From Mariniphaga sp. (GTDB taxonomy: Bacteria > Bacteroidota > Bacteroidia > Bacteroidales > Prolixibacteraceae): 64,000 nt of DNA. Below are positions 60,355 to 64,000 of the stretch, one piece after another. The DNA is taken from assembly GCA_024636975.1 (NCBI GenBank), contig JAGXGA010000055.1:1-64000 (forward strand), given 5' to 3'. Under the pieces are notes generated by a model. It ran no database searches, was not told where the DNA came from, and saw nothing but the letters and a program-made list of their open reading frames with translations. Position 1 is the first letter of the stretch. Each line of letters opens with the position of its first letter. The position numbers and the translations under genes are program-made.

Positions 60355-63300
60355 ATGGGATTATTTCAGCAGTCGGTACTTAACAAATACCTGAACGAAG
60401 CCAGCCAAACCGAAATGAAAGCAGCTTACCAAAAGCTAACAGCGTACTTTCACAATCCGGTTATCCAGCAAAACATACGGGACAGTAAGGAGGAACAGTG
60501 GCAGGGAGGATTCCTTACTGAACTGTTTGTCAAAGTCTTTGGATACACCATGAATCCGAACCCGGATTACAATTTGACTACCGAATACAGAAACGAGCGT
60601 GGCGCAAAAAAAGCTGATGGAGCGCTGTTAAAGGATGGAGCTGCCATTGGGGTAATTGAGCTGAAATCTACAACTACAAAAGATCTGGAGGCTATCCGGC
60701 TGCAGGCGTTCGACTACAAAGCCAACCAGTCGAAATGTGTGTATGTGATTACATCCAATTTCGAGAAGGTGCGGTTTTATATCCACAACGCTGTGGAGTT
60801 TGAAGAGTTTGATTTGTTCCGGCTCACCTGGGAACACTTTCAGTTGATGTGGCTCTGCCTGGCAAAGGAAAATTTGCTCAGGGGAATCCCGCTGCAAGTC
60901 AAGGAAGCCTCCATCCTGAAAGAGGAGAATGTTACCAAAAAGATTTATGTAGATTATTCAAGATTTAAGTACGATTTGTACAACGATTTGGTGGCAAACA
61001 ACCTCAATCATGAAATTTTTAATGGTAAAGAAGAGAAGGATATCAGGCTGCTGCTGTTTAAAAAATCGCAGAAGCTGCTCGACCGGTTCCTGTTTATCCT
61101 TTTTGGCGAAGACCGTGGACTGCTGCCCGCCAATTCCATTTCAAAAATTATTGAGAAATGGAACGACGACACCGAATGGGGCGACAGCAAATCGCTTTAT
61201 GATATTTTTAAACAGTACTTCGGCTTTCTGAATACCGGACGCCCGGCAAAAGGGAAACGCGCCGAAATACATGCATATAATGGCGGATTGTTTTTACCCG
61301 ATGCAATCCTCGATTCGGTTGTAGTCAGCAGTGAAATGTTGAATAAGCACACCAAAACACTGACCGGCTACGATTTTGAAACCGAGGTAGATGTAAATAT
61401 CCTGGGGCATATTTTTGAACAATCCGTAGCAGCTGAGCATGCTCAGCTGCGCAAAAAAGATGGTGTTTTCTATACCCCAAAATACATTACCAAATACAAT
61501 GTTGAAAACACGGTGGGGAAACTTTGCGAGGAGAAACGGAACGAGCTGGAGCTGGATGAAAACGATTACCTGAAAAGCCGGAAAGGACGCACGAAGAAAA
61601 AGCTGCAGGAACTGGATGAAAAACTGACTACTTACCGCGACTGGTTGTTATCGCTCACCATTTGCGACCCGGCATGCGGTTCCGGTGCCTTCCTGAACCA
61701 GGCGCTCGATTTCCTGATTCGCGAACACAGGTACATTGATGAGCTGCGGGCAAAAATGCTCGACGTGCCCATGGTGTTTACCGAGGTGGAAAACAGCATC
61801 CTCGAAAACAACATTTACGGGGTGGACATCAACGAAGAATCGGTAGAGATTGCCAAGCTCTCGTTGTGGCTGCGCACAGCCCAAAAGGGCCGGAAACTCA
61901 CCACCCTGAGCAACAACATTAAATGCGGAAACTCCCTGATAGACGATCCGGAAGTGGCCGGAGAAAAAGCATTCAACTGGCAAACCGAATTCCCGGAAGT
62001 ATTCCGGAAAAAGAAAAAAGAAATCTGGCACATTACTGCGGCAACCCATAATTCCAGGTATTCGCAGCGGATGTTCGACAATCATGTTACCAAAGGCGAA
62101 CCGGTGTGGCTCTCAGAAAAGGAAGAACTGATAGTAATGGAAACCATTGCCTCAATTGTAAAGTCTGACGAACTGAACATTCTGGAAGTCAATATCTGTG
62201 GCGACCACATGCACATGTTGCTTGTATGTACTCAGGAAGAGTTGCCCGGCATTCTGCAAAAAATGAAAAGCATGAGCGCCCGCGAATGCAATATTGCCAT
62301 GGGACGCACAGCACCGCAGCAAACACTGGAGCATGCTCCGGCGTCTGTTCACACAGCAGGGGAGCACGCACAGGAACATGCACTGGAGCATGCTCCAGTG
62401 TATTCTCCCGTACATTCTCCCGTGCATTCTCCCCTGCGTGGGAAAACACAATTTCACTTGTGGGCACAGAAGTCAGGAAAAAAGCATGTGAATTCCAACG
62501 AACAACTGGAAAATACGATGCAATACATCCGAAACAACCGCAAAAAACACCAGCTCCCGGAAATCAAGGCGCTGCAACAAATCATCGCCGGCATGACCTG
62601 TTCCCTCGAACATGCCTTCAAAACTGAATATACCGGCGGGTTTGATGTGGTGATTGGAAATCCGCCGTATGTGCAGCTTCAGAAATTGGGAGAAATGGGT
62701 AATAAACTTTCAAAATGTAACTACCAGACTTACAATAAATCCGCAGATTTATACTGCCTGTTTTATGAAAAAGGTTGTCAAATACTTAAATCAAAAGGTT
62801 ACCTGAGCTATATTACCTCCAATAAATGGTTGCGCGTAAATTACGGAGAGAGTTTGCGGAAATTTCTGACCACCAATATCAATCCAAAAATATTGCTTGA
62901 TTTCTCTGGAATTACTGTTTTCCCAGATGCAGTGGTAGATCCTCATATATTAATTTTAACCAATGAACCTTACAAGAAAAAAACCGAGGCATGTGTTATA
63001 AAAACAAGTACTACCGATTTAAAAGCTGTTCTCGAAAAGAACAAAGTCGTCAGGGAATTTTCTTCCGAAAGTTGGACCATCATGTCGTCTGGTGAAGCTA
63101 AAAAGCTGAATCGGATGAAACAAAATGGTACGGAATTGAAGAATTTACCCGTAAACATTAACTACGGAATAAAAACCGGTTTTAATGAAGCTTTTTTTAT
63201 TGATGAAATAATGCGTAAAAAACTTATTGCAGAAGATGCAAAAAGTGAAGAACTTATTAGACCGATGGTCCGAGGTAGAAATATTATTCCTTTTGGTATT

Positions 63301-64000
63301 TCAGACAGCGAATATTTAATCAATGTTCATAATGGATTAAAAGAGAAAAATCCACCGTTACCTCCGGTTGAGATTGATGAATACCCTGCAATAAAAAGAT
63401 ATTTGGAGGCATTTTATCGTCAACTCGAAAAGCGTGGAGATAAGGGAGAAACACCTTATAATTTAAGGAACTGTGCATATTTGGAAGAATTCTCTAAACC
63501 CAAAATTCTTTACCCCAACATGACTTCGGTTTTTCCGTTCATGTACGATGAAAGTGGCTTGTTAAGTAACGACAAAAGTTTTATTCTTACCTCAAAAGAT
63601 GATTCAATTTCGTTGTTGTTTCTCACAGCCGTTTTCAATTCATCATTGGCAAAACTCTGGATTTGGTGGAATTGTCCGGAATTAGGAGATAATCGTCGCG
63701 AAATACGAAAAGTTTACTTTGAACATTTCCCGGTTCCAAAGGCAAATAAAGAACAAACAAAAATACTGTCGAAACTGGCACAGGAACGAACGAATTTAAC
63801 TTGTAGTTTAAAGGATGTAATTTCAAAGTTTATACGCTCCATGCAGCGAAAATTTGAACTTGAAAACATGAGCAACAAATTACAGAAGTGGCATTTGCTT
63901 TCGTATCCTGAATTCATAAATGAACTCGGTAAAAAGAAAGTAAAACTAAGTCTTTCGGAAGAAGCCGAATGGGAAGACTATTTCAACGAACAAAAACAAA
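60355..64000 (+). CDS. Type IIG restriction-modification enzyme with embedded Y1/HUH domain, incomplete at window end
   Basis: An open frame of 1215 residues running off the window. Order: N-terminal PD-(D/E)XK nuclease (about 75-125; GVIELKSTTT with E-x-K), a helical linker, and an N6-adenine methyltransferase with motif I DPACGSGAF (438-446), YGVDINEESVEIAKLSLWL and motif IV NPPYV (769-773). A TaqI/Eco57I-type target-recognition domain follows from about 900 (INYGIKTGFNEAFF, RPMVRGRNI). One chain thus cuts and methylates. Between CGNSLI...EFPEVF (to 550) and GGFDVVIGNPPY (from 761) lie 208 extra residues forming an IS200/REP-type HUH domain. The frame is undisturbed throughout. The missing end should read like the relic at 56829. 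Confidence 0.92.
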   Translation, partial: MGLFQQSVLNKYLNEASQTEMKAAYQKLTAYFHNPVIQQNIRDSKEEQWQGGFLTELFVKVFGYTMNPNPDYNLTTEYRNERGAKKADGALLKDGAAIGVIELKSTTTKDLEAIRLQAFDYKANQSKCVYVITSNFEKVRFYIHNAVEFEEFDLFRLTWEHFQLMWLCLAKENLLRGIPLQVKEASILKEENVTKKIYVDYSRFKYDLYNDLVANNLNHEIFNGKEEKDIRLLLFKKSQKLLDRFLFILFGEDRGLLPANSISKIIEKWNDDTEWGDSKSLYDIFKQYFGFLNTGRPAKGKRAEIHAYNGGLFLPDAILDSVVVSSEMLNKHTKTLTGYDFETEVDVNILGHIFEQSVAAEHAQLRKKDGVFYTPKYITKYNVENTVGKLCEEKRNELELDENDYLKSRKGRTKKKLQELDEKLTTYRDWLLSLTICDPACGSGAFLNQALDFLIREHRYIDELRAKMLDVPMVFTEVENSILENNIYGVDINEESVEIAKLSLWLRTAQKGRKLTTLSNNIKCGNSLIDDPEVAGEKAFNWQTEFPEVFRKKKKEIWHITAATHNSRYSQRMFDNHVTKGEPVWLSEKEELIVMETIASIVKSDELNILEVNICGDHMHMLLVCTQEELPGILQKMKSMSARECNIAMGRTAPQQTLEHAPASVHTAGEHAQEHALEHAPVYSPVHSPVHSPLRGKTQFHLWAQKSGKKHVNSNEQLENTMQYIRNNRKKHQLPEIKALQQIIAGMTCSLEHAFKTEYTGGFDVVIGNPPYVQLQKLGEMGNKLSKCNYQTYNKSADLYCLFYEKGCQILKSKGYLSYITSNKWLRVNYGESLRKFLTTNINPKILLDFSGITVFPDAVVDPHILILTNEPYKKKTEACVIKTSTTDLKAVLEKNKVVREFSSESWTIMSSGEAKKLNRMKQNGTELKNLPVNINYGIKTGFNEAFFIDEIMRKKLIAEDAKSEELIRPMVRGRNIIPFGISDSEYLINVHNGLKEKNPPLPPVEIDEYPAIKRYLEAFYRQLEKRGDKGETPYNLRNCAYLEEFSKPKILYPNMTSVFPFMYDESGLLSNDKSFILTSKDDSISLLFLTAVFNSSLAKLWIWWNCPELGDNRREIRKVYFEHFPVPKANKEQTKILSKLAQERTNLTCSLKDVISKFIRSMQRKFELENMSNKLQKWHLLSYPEFINELGKKKVKLSLSEEAEWEDYFNEQKQ
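62005..62634 (+). other. Y1/HUH transposase-like domain inserted in the R-M enzyme
   Basis: Residues 551-760 of the R-M protein. The pattern is that of IS200/REP-associated (RAYT) Y1 transposases: WHITAATHNSRYSQRM at the start, the HUH motif H618-M-H620 in NICGDHMHMLLVC, a helix MKSMSARECN, FHLWAQKSGKKHV, and the catalytic-type tyrosine Y724 in MQYIRNNRKKHQLPE. All residues needed for single-strand nicking and covalent attachment seem present. Between the HUH helix and FHLWAQK is a low-complexity linker of about 45 residues rich in His, Ala, Pro and Ser. There is no stop or start at its borders, so it is a protein domain and not a separate gene. Confidence 0.85.
62324..62437 (+). repeat. Palindromes and tandem units in the linker of the HUH domain
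   Basis: CACTGGAGCATGCTCCAGTG (62381-62400) is a perfect 20-bp palindrome. A second copy with a 12-bp perfect core GGAGCATGCTCC stands at 62328-62339. They are followed by three 12-bp units (T/C)ATTCTCCC(G/C)T(A/G) at 62401-62436, translated YSPV, HSPV, HSPL. Confidence 0.9.

Noticed and set aside
60637-62467. Antisense frames within the R-M gene and its HUH domain (for example 61648-62085 and 62152-62457, minus)
   Set aside because: They mirror the GC-rich coding sequence, have no family resemblance, and conflict with the clear R-M frame.
1-64000. tRNA, rRNA or tmRNA genes
   Set aside because: No cloverleaf with GTTCRANNC T-arm or CCA end and no rRNA-like stretch was noticed on reading both strands; a covariance search would be needed to exclude small RNAs.

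Overview
The window looks like chromosome of a Bacteroidota bacterium, probably a free-living or marine member near Bacteroidales/Marinilabiliales. This rests on about 40% G+C, genes without Shine-Dalgarno sites but with TAnnTTTG-type -7 promoter boxes, SPII lipoproteins, a TonB receptor with an N-terminal carboxypeptidase-regulatory domain, Tat-exported Gfo/Idh/MocA and TIM-barrel enzymes, and a MutS-like protein with membrane segments. The genus cannot be fixed by eye.

Layout. 1-1626: an insertion sequence lying exactly at the window edge. 1.7-14.5 kb: a loose run of housekeeping and envelope genes (AI-2E-type permease, YihY/BrkB protein, M19-like metallopeptidase, two paralogous lipoproteins, a large-subunit catalase), separated by long repeat-rich intergenic DNA. 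14.5-20.5 kb: a catabolic cluster of two Gfo/Idh/MocA oxidoreductases and three TIM-barrel isomerases/epimerases, several with Tat signals, followed by a membrane-linked AraC-type regulator. 22-24.8 kb: PEP carboxylase. 24.9-31.4 kb: a two-domain universal stress protein and a complete seven-gene Mrp (MnhA-G) Na+/H+ antiporter operon with translational coupling. 31.4-38 kb: a HAD phosphatase/mutase, small envelope proteins, then a surface lipoprotein and its TonB-dependent receptor. 38.4-43 kb: a MutS-like ATPase, a CPA2 K+/H+ antiporter and a GNAT.

43-64 kb is a different kind of DNA. Every intact gene is on the plus strand. It holds a Fic protein, two near-identical VapBC-type pairs, an antitoxin/PIN pair, a HigBA pair, a RelE/HTH pair, an MqsR-like toxin with a Panacea-domain antitoxin, two DUF1016 nucleases, and a type IIG restriction-modification enzyme that runs off the window. 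Between them lie decayed fragments of RhuM, KilA-N, DUF4256, GNAT, IS66 and R-M genes. The genes are separated by 250-600 bp blocks built from the same repeat modules, including a long hairpin element with a variable number of internal 12-14 bp units. Genes appear to have been loaded, duplicated and deleted as cassettes between homologous repeats, and many promoters carry palindromes suited to antitoxin autorepression.

The most unusual single object is the terminal R-M enzyme. A complete IS200/REP-type Y1 (HUH) transposase-like domain of about 208 residues sits in frame between the methyltransferase motifs I and IV. Its linker encodes a perfect 20-bp DNA palindrome. The same 20 kb is full of REP-like hairpins, which raises the hypothesis that the fused HUH domain and the hairpins are functionally related. 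No integrase, CRISPR array, tRNA or rRNA was seen.
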